DNA from: Stemphylium vesicarium | Taxonomy: Eukaryota > Ascomycota > Dothideomycetes > Pleosporales > Pleosporaceae | Assembly: GCA_004380135.1 (NCBI GenBank) | Contig: QXCR01000038.1 | Location: 124,001-188,000 of the forward strand | DNA: 64,000 nt | Reading direction: 5' to 3' | Shown: in pieces, positions 1 to 10,460 of the stretch | Numbering within the stretch: position 1 is the stretch's first letter | Layout: every line of letters starts with the position of its first letter | Made by a program: the position numbers and the translations under genes | Notes under the pieces: model-generated | The model's database searches: none | Seen by the model: only the letters and a program-made list of their open reading frames with translations | What the model was told of the DNA's origin: nothing

Positions 1-1335
1 GCTGGAGAAATGAATGGTCTTGGACGGAAGTGTTGTGTTTAACGTAGTCGTGGCCATAGGAATGTATAGAAGGCGTTCGGGGTGGCCGTGACTGTTGTCG
101 ATACCCACTGATATGGATATAGCGGCAAGGAGGGCTTGATGTGCGATGTCGTGAGGGGAAAAGTACATGAGATGAGCTGGACTGCGAGGGTCCAAGCGTA
201 GCAGATCCATGCCGACTTCCTTCATGGAGACGTTGAGGTAGACTGGAGGGTCTGAACTTGACCCAGTCTCAATTTCCTTTGTGAGGCCAAAGAAGCCGAC
301 GGCGAACTGGAACTCGTGTATGCCGCGAAGGATGGAGCTGGCGAACTCGCGCGAATCAGAGACAGTGCGGACGAGCTTTTCTTCACGTTTGCTGGGGTCT
401 TCCAGCTCTTCCATCACGTTGCTGAGCGACATGTTGATCTTACTGGCTCGGGATCGCTTCTGGGGAGTGGGTGCCCGGCACTTCTTGGCTCTGTCCATGC
501 ACAGCTTGATATCGTCGTATGGAATGCTCAGGCGGCCAAGCTTGAGAGCGATGGATGCATCGCGCAGACCCTCGAGCTCTTTCTTGAGGAATCCATGGAT
601 GTTCAGGGTGAAGTTGTCCAGCAACTCAGTCGACTCCCTGCCCTCGGGGGTGAAGAGAATGCTGCGAGCGGAGAAGAGCCACTCGGCAGGCCATTGTTCC
701 TGGTCTGGCTTTGCTTTGTGGTGGTTGAAGAGCCGACTGCGATCGACCGTCTTGCGTCTAGTGTCCACAGCTACGTTCAAGCCTCCAACCTGCACTGAAC
801 CCACGTCGACAACCACGAGGGTGGTCGCGTGAGCCACCAAATCGACCTGCCGCAGCCAATTGATGTTCCGGTGTAAACGTTTTATCTTCTCTTTTGCGTC
901 GGTGAGTCGCTTCCATGTCATGCTCCTCCGTGCCTCTTCGTCGTCGCCGGCATCATCGTCGTCGGCCGCGCGGTCCGGGGTGCTCTGGCCGCTCTTGCCC
1001 TGCTGTGCAGTCCCGTTGGCCCAATGGGACCATCCCGCCTTCTTCCGCGGCTTCTCGCCAAGGGTTTTGAGATCGACAGTGACCTTGAGTTCGTGCAGGA
1101 CGATGCTGACAATGGTTGGCTGGGCAAAGGTGGGTCGGTGGAGGGTAAAGCCGAGTCCGCGTATCTCGATGCGCAGGCCATCCTTGGGGGTGAAGGCGAT
1201 GCGTCGCAGGCCCCTTAAGCCCAGGCGCTGGATGGAGACGCCCGTGGCTATGCGTATGAAGGCGAATAGGACAAAGGAGAGAAGGTATACGAGGAGCAGG
1301 AGCCCCGCGAGAAACTGGAGCGTAGGCAGCGCCAT
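1..1335 (-). CDS. FMP27: FMP27/BLTP2 (Hobbit-family) bridge-like lipid transfer protein, N-terminal part
   Basis: Partial gene running off the left edge. The minus frame from the ATG at 1335 is open for all 445 codons with no stop. The protein starts with a hydrophobic anchor (about residues 5-32). A repeating beta-groove segment rich in 'GL..' and 'LHELKVTVDLKTLG' type strands follows, then an acidic linker near 110-120. This is the arrangement of the fungal Fmp27 N-terminal domain. Members of the family are very large rod-shaped proteins at ER-plasma membrane or other contact sites that move phospholipids along a hydrophobic channel. Family members usually exceed 2,500 residues, so most of the gene lies outside the window. 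No intron is needed in the visible part. The family call is from recognition; the exact contact site cannot be told from the sequence. Confidence 0.82.
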   Translation of the reverse strand, partial: MALPTLQFLAGLLLLVYLLSFVLFAFIRIATGVSIQRLGLRGLRRIAFTPKDGLRIEIRGLGFTLHRPTFAQPTIVSIVLHELKVTVDLKTLGEKPRKKAGWSHWANGTAQQGKSGQSTPDRAADDDDAGDDEEARRSMTWKRLTDAKEKIKRLHRNINWLRQVDLVAHATTLVVVDVGSVQVGGLNVAVDTRRKTVDRSRLFNHHKAKPDQEQWPAEWLFSARSILFTPEGRESTELLDNFTLNIHGFLKKELEGLRDASIALKLGRLSIPYDDIKLCMDRAKKCRAPTPQKRSRASKINMSLSNVMEELEDPSKREEKLVRTVSDSREFASSILRGIHEFQFAVGFFGLTKEIETGSSSDPPVYLNVSMKEVGMDLLRLDPRSPAHLMYFSPHDIAHQALLAAISISVGIDNSHGHPERLLYIPMATTTLNTTLPSKTIHFSS

Positions 1336-2357
1336 TTTGGGGCTTCAACCATAGGCCATGGACCGACTCGGGCGTTATTGGGGTATTTGGTCGCGAGTGC
1401 ACGCGATGTGCTGAGGGACTTGGAGGTTCGACCGGCCGAACATAATCGAGGGCAGCGCAGGGCTATGAGTCGGAGGGCATCGAGGGCCTTGGTTGGCGTG
1501 GGCGAGCGTGAAAGTGCGGACTGGGTACTTAGTGGGCGGTCGAAAGAATAGTGGCGAGCAGCAGCGGTAGGCTCGGAACACGCCACTAGCTCGCAGCGTC
1601 GGTGCTGGAGGGGGAGAAAGAGTCGAGGGTTAAAGGGAGGAATGTCGGATACCGCGTAGTAGTGAACGTCGCCTCTCTCCAGCGTCTTTGCGGGGCTCCG
1701 TGATCCTTCTTTGCTGTTCTGCTGTGATGCACGTCAGAATCCCAGGTTCCCACGCTTCTATCGGCATGTCCCCTGTCTGCCAAGCCCGACCCGCATACCT
1801 TCTGGAAGGAGCTTGTTCCCGCCTGCCGCCAACCTAATCTCAAAACCACGTGTAATTACCTTTCAGCACCGACAATCTCTGCAATGAAGCACTTGCACGT
1901 GCATCGCCATCTTCGCAACAGGGCGGTCGCGTTGTTGCCCTCCATGTATCCCCCCAACACGTGTTCTTGTGGAGCCCCACTGACTGCGGCTTTTTCGCAT
2001 CGCCTGTAAGCCGTGTGAATCCTGGTGGAACACTGCGCTTGGGGGCCCCATCCCGCATAACGGTCGGTTAGCATCCGATTTTGATGATACGTCATACGCG
2101 CGGCGCACATCTTTCGTCCAAAACTTCACACCGACATGGGAAAATTCAAACACTTTAGCGAAGTGAATACTCTGTGAGCTATCTACTAATGCAAACCCAA
2201 AGCATTATGATGCAAACCGGCTATCTGAAGAGGACAAATTCCTTCGTGGATCCCTGAAGTTGTTGTACTTCGGTGGCCTCTTCGCCCATGCTTTTCTCAT
2301 CTTCTTCATCTCGCAGTCAACGAGCATCCGCATAATTCCACTAGACAATCTCGGTTC
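1336..2357. other. Intergenic, promoter side of FMP27
   Basis: About 1 kb upstream of FMP27 and downstream of the convergent-side neighbour. Open frames here are short, overlap on several frames and match nothing I recognise. I see no RNA gene or repeat. Confidence 0.5.
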
Positions 2358-3716
2358 CTATTTCTCAATGATTGGACCTGACCATGCCCGTTCGTCTGCC
2401 GGTGCCCGAGCTTTGACTGTATCACCCTCTTCTTCCCACGAAGTGTCTCTCCATGACGCATCCGACTGGTACGCGTCATGCTTGTCATCGTCTCCTTGTG
2501 CGAGCTCTTGGATCTTTTCAGAGCCTTTGGCGTTATTAGGATCTTCGATCTTGACACACGGCTTTTCCTGCTTAGGCTCCGCTTCTTCCGGGATCGCATC
2601 ACCTGATAGCTTCTCGTCTCCAGTACCAATATTTTCGTCTCCCGTATCTCTCTCAGCCTGTCGCACTGCTCTCTGCAACTTCTTCATTCTACCAACCAGG
2701 AACCTGCCTCGCGCCACCACGGCGTTCACCAAGGCTTTTTCGGCCACCGCAACGGCTTGTTTGGCACCCTTCAGCGTTAGTCCGTTCAATTCGACCGCTA
2801 ATTCGAGATAAGCAAGATTTGCCTGATATTCTGTGTCCTCGTCATCCGTGTCTGCTTCGCTGGGTGCTGCGCTGTCCTTCCGGGAAGTTGCTATAGGGCC
2901 GCCAGTTTGAATCTCCTCGTGCGCTACTTGGTCTTGCTCGGCTATCTTCTGAATTTTCAGCTTCTCTCTCCGTCGTGCCTTCTGAGATATACCCAAATTA
3001 GACTGGCCCTGCATGATGGGCGTGATATCTGGATTATTTTCGCCAGTGGCATCCTGCAATTTCTTGAATATCCCTGCTGCACTTTTATTCAGCTTGTCCG
3101 TCCCCGTCTCGCCAAGCTTGTGGTCCGAAGTCGGCTTAGTCCGTGAGCTAGAGGGAGTTGCCTGGTCGGGGTTGGCTGGTGTCTCGCTGGACTTCTTATT
3201 CTTCGAGGCCCTCTTTTTCTTCTCCAAGGATTGAGATTGCGTGCTCTTGTCGGGCTTTGTTGACCTTGTATTTGTCTGGGTGTCCTTTTCTTTCTTCCGA
3301 TCATGTGACCATTTTGACATAGCTGCCCAAAAAGGTTTGGTCATTTCCGAGTCGAACGAAGCGAGGGGGTTTGGGTCTTCAACGCGGTCGAATTCGCACG
3401 CTGCCCGCACACGCGGTTTATCCTTTTTTTTAGGTGACGCCGCGGTTGTTTGGATATCCTCTGGCTTGGTGCCAATCGGCTGCGCAGTTGTAGCGGAACC
3501 ACCCGACCTCTTGATACGTGTGAGCAGGTCGTGTTGCGCGGCGTTACGGGTTGCAGGCGACGACTGTGACGCCGACTTTGATCTGAGCTCCTGTTCTTCG
3601 CGGTATTTAAGCTTGCTGTCACGGCGTTGACGGGCCAGGCCCTTGTTGTCTATCGGTGTATTCCCTGGGCTTTGAATTCCAGCCTGCTCGGTAGAAGGTC
3701 GAGCTGGAGAGGCCAT
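2358..3716 (-). CDS. Charged low-complexity hypothetical protein
   Basis: About 452 residues from the ATG at 3716. The frame stays open upstream to about 3800 with protein-like sequence (SAFSTLQGDPAFGNP), so a short upstream exon is possible and the start is uncertain. The protein is rich in Lys, Ser, Thr, Glu and Asp. The N-terminal half is probably disordered with basic stretches (KKKRASKNKK). A predicted helical segment follows around residues 300-350 (repeated Leu/Ala with LNGLTLKGAKQAVAVAEKAL), and the tail is acidic. I see no signal peptide, membrane segment or catalytic motif. It lies tail-first toward the FMP27 promoter. The function is not recognised. The composition would suit a nuclear or scaffold protein, but that is a guess. 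Confidence 0.6.
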   Translation of the reverse strand: MASPARPSTEQAGIQSPGNTPIDNKGLARQRRDSKLKYREEQELRSKSASQSSPATRNAAQHDLLTRIKRSGGSATTAQPIGTKPEDIQTTAASPKKKDKPRVRAACEFDRVEDPNPLASFDSEMTKPFWAAMSKWSHDRKKEKDTQTNTRSTKPDKSTQSQSLEKKKRASKNKKSSETPANPDQATPSSSRTKPTSDHKLGETGTDKLNKSAAGIFKKLQDATGENNPDITPIMQGQSNLGISQKARRREKLKIQKIAEQDQVAHEEIQTGGPIATSRKDSAAPSEADTDDEDTEYQANLAYLELAVELNGLTLKGAKQAVAVAEKALVNAVVARGRFLVGRMKKLQRAVRQAERDTGDENIGTGDEKLSGDAIPEEAEPKQEKPCVKIEDPNNAKGSEKIQELAQGDDDKHDAYQSDASWRDTSWEEEGDTVKARAPADERAWSGPIIEK

Positions 3717-4495
3717 CACAGGGTTAGCCACACGCTTGACAGCGGGGTTTCCAAAGGCTGGATCGCCTTGGAGAGTCGAGAAGGCCGATCTTGTGAATTC
3801 TTATCACGTCTAGCCAGCTTTCAGTTCTGTTACAGTCGCCAGGTGATCATCTGGTGGCTTTGTTAGGAGTGAGTGGGTATGATATGTCGGCCCGCTGCAG
3901 TAATAATGGCGGAGATGATTCCCGGCAGATCATGTATCGGGAACTGTATGATAGCGCAATCTTGCGTTTGATTCCTCGAATGTAGTGATAGTATAGTCGC
4001 TAGCGAAGCTTTGTTACGATGGTAGAATTGATGGTGTTGAGATGCTTGTATGGAAAAGAAGCGTATTGCCCGGAGTGCGGCAATAGCGAGGTAATCTTTG
4101 CCTTTGTTGTTGCGTCGTTGCTTCCAATGACCATCTCTCCTGCAGCCGCTTTGCTCCTCGTGCCACGTTCCCGCATATTCGGATTCGCTCTTTCCCCTAA
4201 CGTCAACCGATCCTGTATCTTCCATTCCTGTCTTGGAGTTAATGCAGTTGATTTCTTGATACGGCTTTTCTTTTCACATGCTGTGGAGATGGGTAAACAT
4301 GGCGATGCCCGACATTGTGAAATTAGAGTCATCTAGCACTGGAGATGGATTTTAGTCTCGACAACTGCGCAAGTATACATACTGGACGAAGCGAATGTCT
4401 AATGACCCAATACGAACGAAGACTTCCGTGATAAGTCTGCGTGGTAAGGACTTGCCATCGCCACCAAGCAGCTAGAGCGTAAAAATAGCTCGAGA
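3717..4495. other. Intergenic
   Basis: About 780 bp between two minus-strand genes. It carries only short overlapping frames. It probably holds the promoter of the 2358-3716 gene and the 3' end of the kinase-like gene. I see nothing else. Confidence 0.45.
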
Positions 4496-5506
4496 CTACA
4501 ACGAAAGTGAGTTCGCACTCTCGTCTATGATTTCATTTAGCCTCGCTTCAACTACCACCTTCTGCGGTTCGAATTCACGCATGATGGCATCTTGCATTCG
4601 CTTCTTTGAGGCCTCGCATATGGAAGCAGCACGCATCGTCGCGAAGCCCCCAAATTTCCGCCACAGTTCTTGAAGGAACATAGTAGTCACACTGAAAGCA
4701 TAAAGATTCGCCTCTACTTTATCTTGATGAAAATTATCAAACGTTTCAGACCGATTCTCCAGTGGTGGTGCTCTACCTTGCAGGCCGCAAGCCGCGCAGT
4801 CCCCTTCGTGGAAGGTGAAATCTAGGGTGGAAATTAGTTCGCGGATGTCTACTGTCGCATTGTTTGTTACTGTTTCGCCCGAGCATAGTTGTGATCCGCC
4901 GAAGTCGATGAGTTTCACCTGTGGTAGTCCTAGATGTACTGGGTCTTGGAATCCGACTATAATGTTACTCAGGTGCAGATCACCGTGGACTACAGGCGGC
5001 TTGCAAACATTGTGGAGAAAATCCAGTCCGGCGTGCATCTGAGTGTAAACAATCCAAAGAAAAGCTTCTGGCATAGATCCTAGTTCTCGGAAATGGTCGA
5101 GAGTACAGCATATCGGAAACGTCGATGTTGCGATCCAGGTTGGCGATGGAGACACACGGTCCCAAGCGAGCAATTGGAAGAAGCTGCTCCGTGCGTTGTC
5201 ACCGGTCGAGCTGGCCTGAAGAGCTTTCAATATGGCGATATCGTTGCTTACATGGTGTCGTTCTTTTTTGCAAGGCTTCTTGACGACTATGAGCTTTTTT
5301 AAAAGCGTCCTGGATGCGTGTGTACGACTGCCATGCTTGTCTGAGCGTGCGCTACTAACAGCGTCTCTGAGTACGCAGAAGCGCACTTCAGTAGTTATTC
5401 CTACCCCAGCGCCGTTTACCTGAATGTAATCTTCTACACTTTGAAAAGGCGTTTTGTTGACGTTCTGACATATGTTTTCGCGGAGATTGGTCAGTTTGCC
5501 AGGCAT
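4496..5506 (-). CDS. Protein-kinase-like protein
   Basis: An intronless 336-residue protein from the ATG at 5506. It has a kinase-fold catalytic core. HGDLHLSN at about residues 174-181 is the catalytic loop, with Asp176 as base and Asn181 as metal ligand. LIDFGG at 199-204 is the DFG metal-binding motif. A VVKK segment near 74-77 is a plausible beta-3 lysine. A canonical glycine-rich loop is not evident, and the APE region is degenerate, with a Cys pair (CAAC, near 240) in its place. HGDLH is the variant seen in lineage-expanded, divergent fungal kinase-like families and in aminoglycoside-phosphotransferase-like kinases, instead of HRD. It could be an active Ser/Thr kinase or a small-molecule kinase. 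No signal peptide or membrane span is seen, so it is probably cytosolic. The substrate is unknown. Confidence 0.7.
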   Translation of the reverse strand: MPGKLTNLRENICQNVNKTPFQSVEDYIQVNGAGVGITTEVRFCVLRDAVSSARSDKHGSRTHASRTLLKKLIVVKKPCKKERHHVSNDIAILKALQASSTGDNARSSFFQLLAWDRVSPSPTWIATSTFPICCTLDHFRELGSMPEAFLWIVYTQMHAGLDFLHNVCKPPVVHGDLHLSNIIVGFQDPVHLGLPQVKLIDFGGSQLCSGETVTNNATVDIRELISTLDFTFHEGDCAACGLQGRAPPLENRSETFDNFHQDKVEANLYAFSVTTMFLQELWRKFGGFATMRAASICEASKKRMQDAIMREFEPQKVVVEARLNEIIDESANSLSL

Positions 5507-6643
5507 CTCGTGAGGAAAGCGTAAACGACGATAGCGATAACGATGACGTCAAGCGTATGTTTTGAAGGAGGCTTGCAAGGGAACTTTCAAAATTTGATGC
5601 ATTTCGGTGAATATTCCTCCTTATACGGCAGGTAGTGAATTCTGGAGACACTCACAAAGAAAAACATTGTGGTTCAGTAGATGCGTTGTGCAGTGGCTGT
5701 TAGAGAGCGGCTGCACTGAGGGGGCCTCAGCGCTACGCCGCATCCGGCGCCTCCCTATTCCCACTTTCGTCCCACATCGTCATGTCTCACCATACCCAGC
5801 TTCGCTCCTTCAAGCAACACCATCGATGCATCTAGATTGCGTGTACTCATTGCCTGATACCGTTCGCTAAAAGTTTCTGCTTCGATACTCACTCGGAACG
5901 AATGTCACCGCCGCAGCGGGCGCTCACAGTCCGCGGTCGCTACCGCAGCGTGATTCAGCTGCAAAAGCGAGCATGTCAAGCATTCGTTGCTCCCTCTGCC
6001 CCGTACCTGATGATGGGGAAGGGGGTTAATGCACGGACAAAATCGTCCTCTTGCAGGGGAAGCGCCCGGGAAATACTCTACACGCAGCACGTGTAGCTTC
6101 CACCAAAAAGAATACACCTCGTGTCCCTGAAAGGCCAAGGCCATTTCTTCAACACCAAATTTAATTCCCCCAATTTCCATTACTAGGGTTTGTTTTCTTG
6201 CCCTGTGGGATGGATTTCAGAAGACTGCCAAGGATACTCGGCTAGCGCCATGCGAAAGGTGGCTCTACCTGGGCAGGTTTGCTTACCGTTTGTGTGACCA
6301 TCCAGACTTCATATGAAGTATGACATACATACCATAGATGATAAAAGCAAAGTAGCATATACCAGCTGTGCTGACATTCTCTGAAGCTCCAGACTGGTAC
6401 TTTTCCAGGTTTTGTAATACCTCTTACAAGAAGCCCCTGGCACATTGTCGAAAACCCATTGGACGATGCCATTCTACATTTTCTCATTCGCATCGCTGAT
6501 TGCGTTAAATCCGGTCAAAGCCAGGGCAAGCGCACAACTATCCTTCATTTTGAACGCAATTACTTTGCTCAGGCTTATGAACCGCCATCACGTCTTCTTC
6601 ATTCGTCCGTGCAACGACTGCGCTGTCTTTGCCTATCGTTAAC
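5507..6643. other. Intergenic between divergent kinase-like and BTB genes
   Basis: A 1.1-kb divergent promoter region. Open frames are short and overlapping with no recognisable domain. No tRNA-like A/B boxes or repeats were noticed. Confidence 0.45.
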
Positions 6644-7384
6644 ATGGCGCAATCTTCAGTGTCAGCTCGCAAGACGTAAGCCTCTTAGAAGGAACCTGCC
6701 GATTCATCTGTTAACACGTGTAGACTGTACAACGACAAGACCTTCTCCGACATCAAGATTCGCCAAACTTACAAAGGTCAGACTGTAGAGTACTTGGCTC
6801 ACAAACCAGTACTTTGCGCTCGTTCTGCATGGTTCATGAAAGCTCTTACCGGCCAATTCATGGTATGTATGTTGTACGCCTTACGATCTGAGACTGACAT
6901 TCGTATCAAGGAAGCTTCTGCAAACACAATCGAAGTACACGATGATGACCCCAAAGCGTTTGAGGAGATGATGCAATTCTTCTATGAAACGAAGTCTGAA
7001 ACCCCTTCTATATCCTATCCGAAGACTGGTATATCTTTCACAGAAGTAAAGTTGATACCTATCCTAAAGCTTCACGCGCTAGCCGAAAAGTACGATGTCC
7101 CATCACTCAGACGTGCCACAGCGGATGATTTCGAGGATGTCGGCAAGGACTTCGCATACTTCTTGGATTACGAAGCGTTCGAAAGACTGGTTCATGCCCA
7201 CTACCCGTTCAGTACAGCACCAATGTGTGACATGAGCCAAGCCCTGGTCAATTTCATGATCAGAAAAGGTTATGGTCTCATGCGACACTCCAAAATCGAC
7301 GACCTCGTGATGCACTATGGGAACCTTGGCGCGGACATGTTTATCTTGGGCAAGCGTGTTGACAGACTCAAGGTCATTGGATGA
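6644..7384 (+). CDS. BTB/POZ domain protein, first of a tandem pair
   Basis: Modelled with three exons: 6644-6675, 6724-6862 and 6911-7384, giving 214 residues. The donors GTAAGC and GTATGT pair with acceptors GTGTAG and ATCAAG; both introns are 48 nt. The BTB fold is clear: FSDIKIRQ (strand 1), then VEYLAHKPVLCARSAWFMKAL with the conserved hydrophobic/His/Cys pattern, then IEVHDDDPKAFEEMMQFFYE ending the core. The C-terminal half is helical. BTB domains dimerise and often link substrates to Cullin-3 ligases; no second domain (Kelch, zinc finger, MATH) is present here. A paralogue starts 0.5 kb downstream on the same strand with introns at identical codon positions. Intron 2 is a multiple of three and stop-free, so unspliced mRNA would add 16 residues. 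Confidence 0.8.
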
Positions 7385-7915
7385 ACTAGAACATTGACGA
7401 TTTCATCAGTACTGAAGGCTTTGGTACGTGTAGTTAGTTGGCATAAGCCTGAGGGCGGAGCTGGATCAGATGGACCTTGCATAATGCTTGCGATGAGGTT
7501 TCAGTGCGCAGATATCTATCGAGCATAGAATTGGAGGGCTGGATTTAGCGCCGATTGGCTTCCTATCCTTTGACACGGTGAAGGTGTTGAGTGAGCGCGT
7601 CTCAGGCCTTCGTCCTCTCTTCTTTAGGACGGCCGGTGAATAAGCTCAAAGAGCTTTCGAAAATGGTAATAGCGATGTAAGTTGCCAAGGATGGCAACCA
7701 TGGGTCTTCTTTAGCAGCAGCGCAGCGAAACAGCACTAACGGCTCATTTTAATCTCTCTCTTTCCTCACCACTCACTTCACTGTCCTTTCGTTTGCCCAA
7801 TTCAAGCGCTAGTCATATCTAGGCACTTGCAGTCGCTTACTTCAGAAATCTTTCTCTTCTTACTTCCAGCAGGTTGCTCATTCTTTTTGCTCAACGTGAC
7901 AACCGCCCCGATACA
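7385..7915. other. Intergenic between the two BTB genes
   Basis: About 530 bp. The last 170 bp are pyrimidine-rich (ctctctctttcctcacc), as expected of a fungal core promoter for the second BTB gene. No other feature is seen. Confidence 0.5.
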
Positions 7916-8675
7916 ATGGCAGCAGTTACAACACCCAAAGAAGCGGCGTAAGTACAGGTCTGCAAATTCCCGTCAGCTGGCTAACCATATGCCCACATTA
8001 GTCTCTTCAACAACCCCATCTTCTCCGACATCAAGATCCGTCAGATCCGCGATGGCAACGTCGTAGAGTACTTTGGCCACAAGGCGATACTCTGCAGCTA
8101 CTCCGCTTGGTTCCGCAATGCGCTCATGGGGGGTTTCAAGGTAATTCACAATGTGATTGGCGTGCTCGGAAAAGGTCTAATGCGACGTCTAGGAAGCTTC
8201 CGAAAGCGTCCTCGAGATGCACGACGATGACCCCGAGCACTTCCGCGCAATGCTTAAATACCTTTACGCTAGGAAGTACGAGCAACCCGCTAATAATTCG
8301 GAACTGATCAAGCGCTTCCTCTTTCCTATCGGGCTCTATGTCTTAGCAGATAAATACGCCATTGAAGGATTGACTGAAGACGCCGTCGCAAACATAGGAT
8401 GCTTTTCGTCGTATACGTCAGGATATAGTTGCCAAGTCACACCCGGAGAAGCGCACATGGAGACCGTTATCAGGGCGACTTATAGATCAGGTACGGTCGT
8501 CGGCTCTACTTTAGGGCTTAAGATATCTTGGTATTTCCTCAGACACCAGAAGGTATTGTTGAAGGACGCCATCTTCATCAGCCTCGTGAAGGAGTTCCCT
8601 GCACTTGGTGTAGATACATTCCTAGCAGGAATTAAGATGGGTCTTATGGATACAAAAGGCAAGGGATACAGATAG
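7916..8675 (+). CDS. BTB/POZ domain protein, second of the tandem pair
   Basis: Modelled with exons 7916-7947, 8002-8140 and 8193-8675, giving 217 residues. Exon 1 is 32 nt and exon 2 is 139 nt, exactly as in the upstream paralogue, with the same phases. Introns are 54 and 52 nt (GTAAGT...TTAG, GTAATT...CTAG). BTB signatures are FSDIKIRQIRDGNVVEYFGHK, SAWFRNALMGGF and LEMHDDDPEHFRAMLKYLYARKY. The C-terminal region differs more from its sister than the BTB core does. It is probably an adaptor or dimerisation protein without catalytic residues. The identical gene structure makes tandem duplication the simplest origin. Confidence 0.8.
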
Positions 8676-8866
8676 GTAAAACGGTCAGTGCAAGGTTGGT
8701 TGCCAATCATAGGCAGATGCGGGGGACGACTAGTAGGTGAGAATTGTATCGCGGGTCTTTCTCTACTTGCTAAGAAGGTAGCCTTGTGCATTGACGGCCT
8801 ATCGGCTGATTGAAGACTTCAATCATCCAGCAAAAACAAGATTTTGTTCTTCGTTTTCTTCCCAAT

Positions 8867-9566
8867 TTACATCTGGCGACTGCCCATGTTCAAAGCAATG
8901 CTGCCCTCCCATGTTCCCCACATCTTCCACATCGCACCCTGTCTCTCCACCGTATCCTGCAAGTCCTTCAACGCAGCAAGCCGACCACTTCCTTCCTTCA
9001 TCTTCCAGTTCCAGCCTTCCGAGCGACCAGCAGCGACGAGCTCCCACTTCGCTTTGTTCTCTATCGGCTGCATATGTATCTCGGGCTCGCTGTGGACCGT
9101 GACCAGATCGCGCGCCTGCAAGAAAGCAAAGGTCGCCATACCCTGGACGCATTCACGGACCTCGAGGAACTTATGCGCGAGATGTGGATAGTAGACGCGC
9201 GCGGTATCTGGCTTTCTCAGCTCTAATCATGCGACGCAGTGAGCGCATGTACTTACTAACGACACCGATCTTCATCTCGATGGCTACGTCTTTAACGGCG
9301 ACCTCCTTCTCCTCGTAGCCTGTGTTCCCTACCGTCTTGACGCTGATCTGCCGCCCACCCACTTTGCTCCAACACAGCTCTTGTACTGCGCGCTCTGCTT
9401 CGCCCTCTCCGCCGACTTTGATGAACGTGCGCAACGGGTAGGCGAGATTCTTGACATTGGGTAGGTTGAAGTCGGGTGAGATGGTGAAGTCCTGGAACAG
9501 CGCGAGCACGTCTTTATGAGTGAGCTGTGGCGGATAGTTGGACAGCTCGACAGTGGCCCAAGTCAT
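8867..9566 (-). CDS. RRM-like domain protein, function unknown
   Basis: Two exons, 9257-9566 and 8867-9207, joined across a 49-nt intron (donor GTAAGT, acceptor GCCAG). Only this splice keeps a long frame, giving 216 residues. The first 80 residues have the beta-alpha-beta-beta-alpha-beta order of an RNA-recognition motif: ATVELSNYPP, a helix around DVLALFQDF, RTFIKVGG, a helix AERAVQEL, then RQISVKTV. The aromatic RNP residues are weak, so RNA binding is not certain. The C-terminal half (VYYPHLAHKFLEVRECVQG and following) is unfamiliar and helical. The head is divergent with the 10461 gene. No targeting signal was seen. Confidence 0.68.
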
Positions 9567-10460
9567 GGCTTCTGGGGCGGTGTAGGCGAGGTTTTAGGTG
9601 TAGCGGGAGTGATGCGGAAAGCAATGGGGTGAGGGTTTACGGGAAGCGGAATCGGCGGTGGGGTGTTGTTGCGGCGCGTGTGCAGTGAACGAGCTGCCCG
9701 AGAGAAGAATTGCTGAGCGCGGTTTGTTGGCGCGGGCGTTTGCGCTTCAGGGTCTTGGGTGAATATTCTAGTCAGAATTAGTAGTTGATACGAGAAAATC
9801 TCGTCCAGTCACGGAATGCGGAGGTCGAGGCGGCGGCGGCGGCAAGAGGATTTGCGGAAGTTGGAGAGAACGTTAGCGAGAGGCTGAGTAGTATCTACGA
9901 AGAAAGGCGTATTCACCGCTGCGATTGTGCATGAGCTGAACTCATTTTCACCTTGGCATCGTATACGAGACTTAAGCTTGTAATAGCACAAGTATGTTGA
10001 AGACAGCATTCTATAGACACAATGCATTGTCAGTGCGAATGTGAAAGTCTAGCAACGTGATATAGCCTCTGTATCCTACAAGGTGTTCGAATGATTGATA
10101 TCTTGATAGCTAATGAAGAGCCTTGACTACTACTACAAGTCCCTTAGAACCCGATTATCAAGATGAAGGTTGCAGCCTGGAGGGCTTCAATGTCATGACG
10201 GGGCTGTGACCGCGTTGCGAAAGTACCTTGAAGGCATTCAGGCTCTGATACTGGGGTGACTTGGTATCTACTCTGTTCAGGCAACCTTCCTTTTTGGGAC
10301 CCCTGCGTCGCGTATCTGCAGGTGACTACAGGGAAGCGCGCGTTCACGTGGTTGCGTGAAGTGGGGCCATGATATCACACGTTATTATCATACCATCTCC
10401 ACCAAATTTCAATTAACCTTGACTCCAAACACCCACACAGGCTTTTCAACCAAATAAAAT
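9567..10460. other. Divergent intergenic region
   Basis: About 890 bp between two divergently transcribed genes. It contains a short (cgg)n-like GC tract near 9826-9841 and AT-richer sequence toward 10400. No gene or RNA is evident. Confidence 0.45.

Noticed and set aside
281..1354. Several plus-strand open frames over FMP27
   Set aside because: They are antisense shadows of the continuous FMP27 frame, which carries clear family features.
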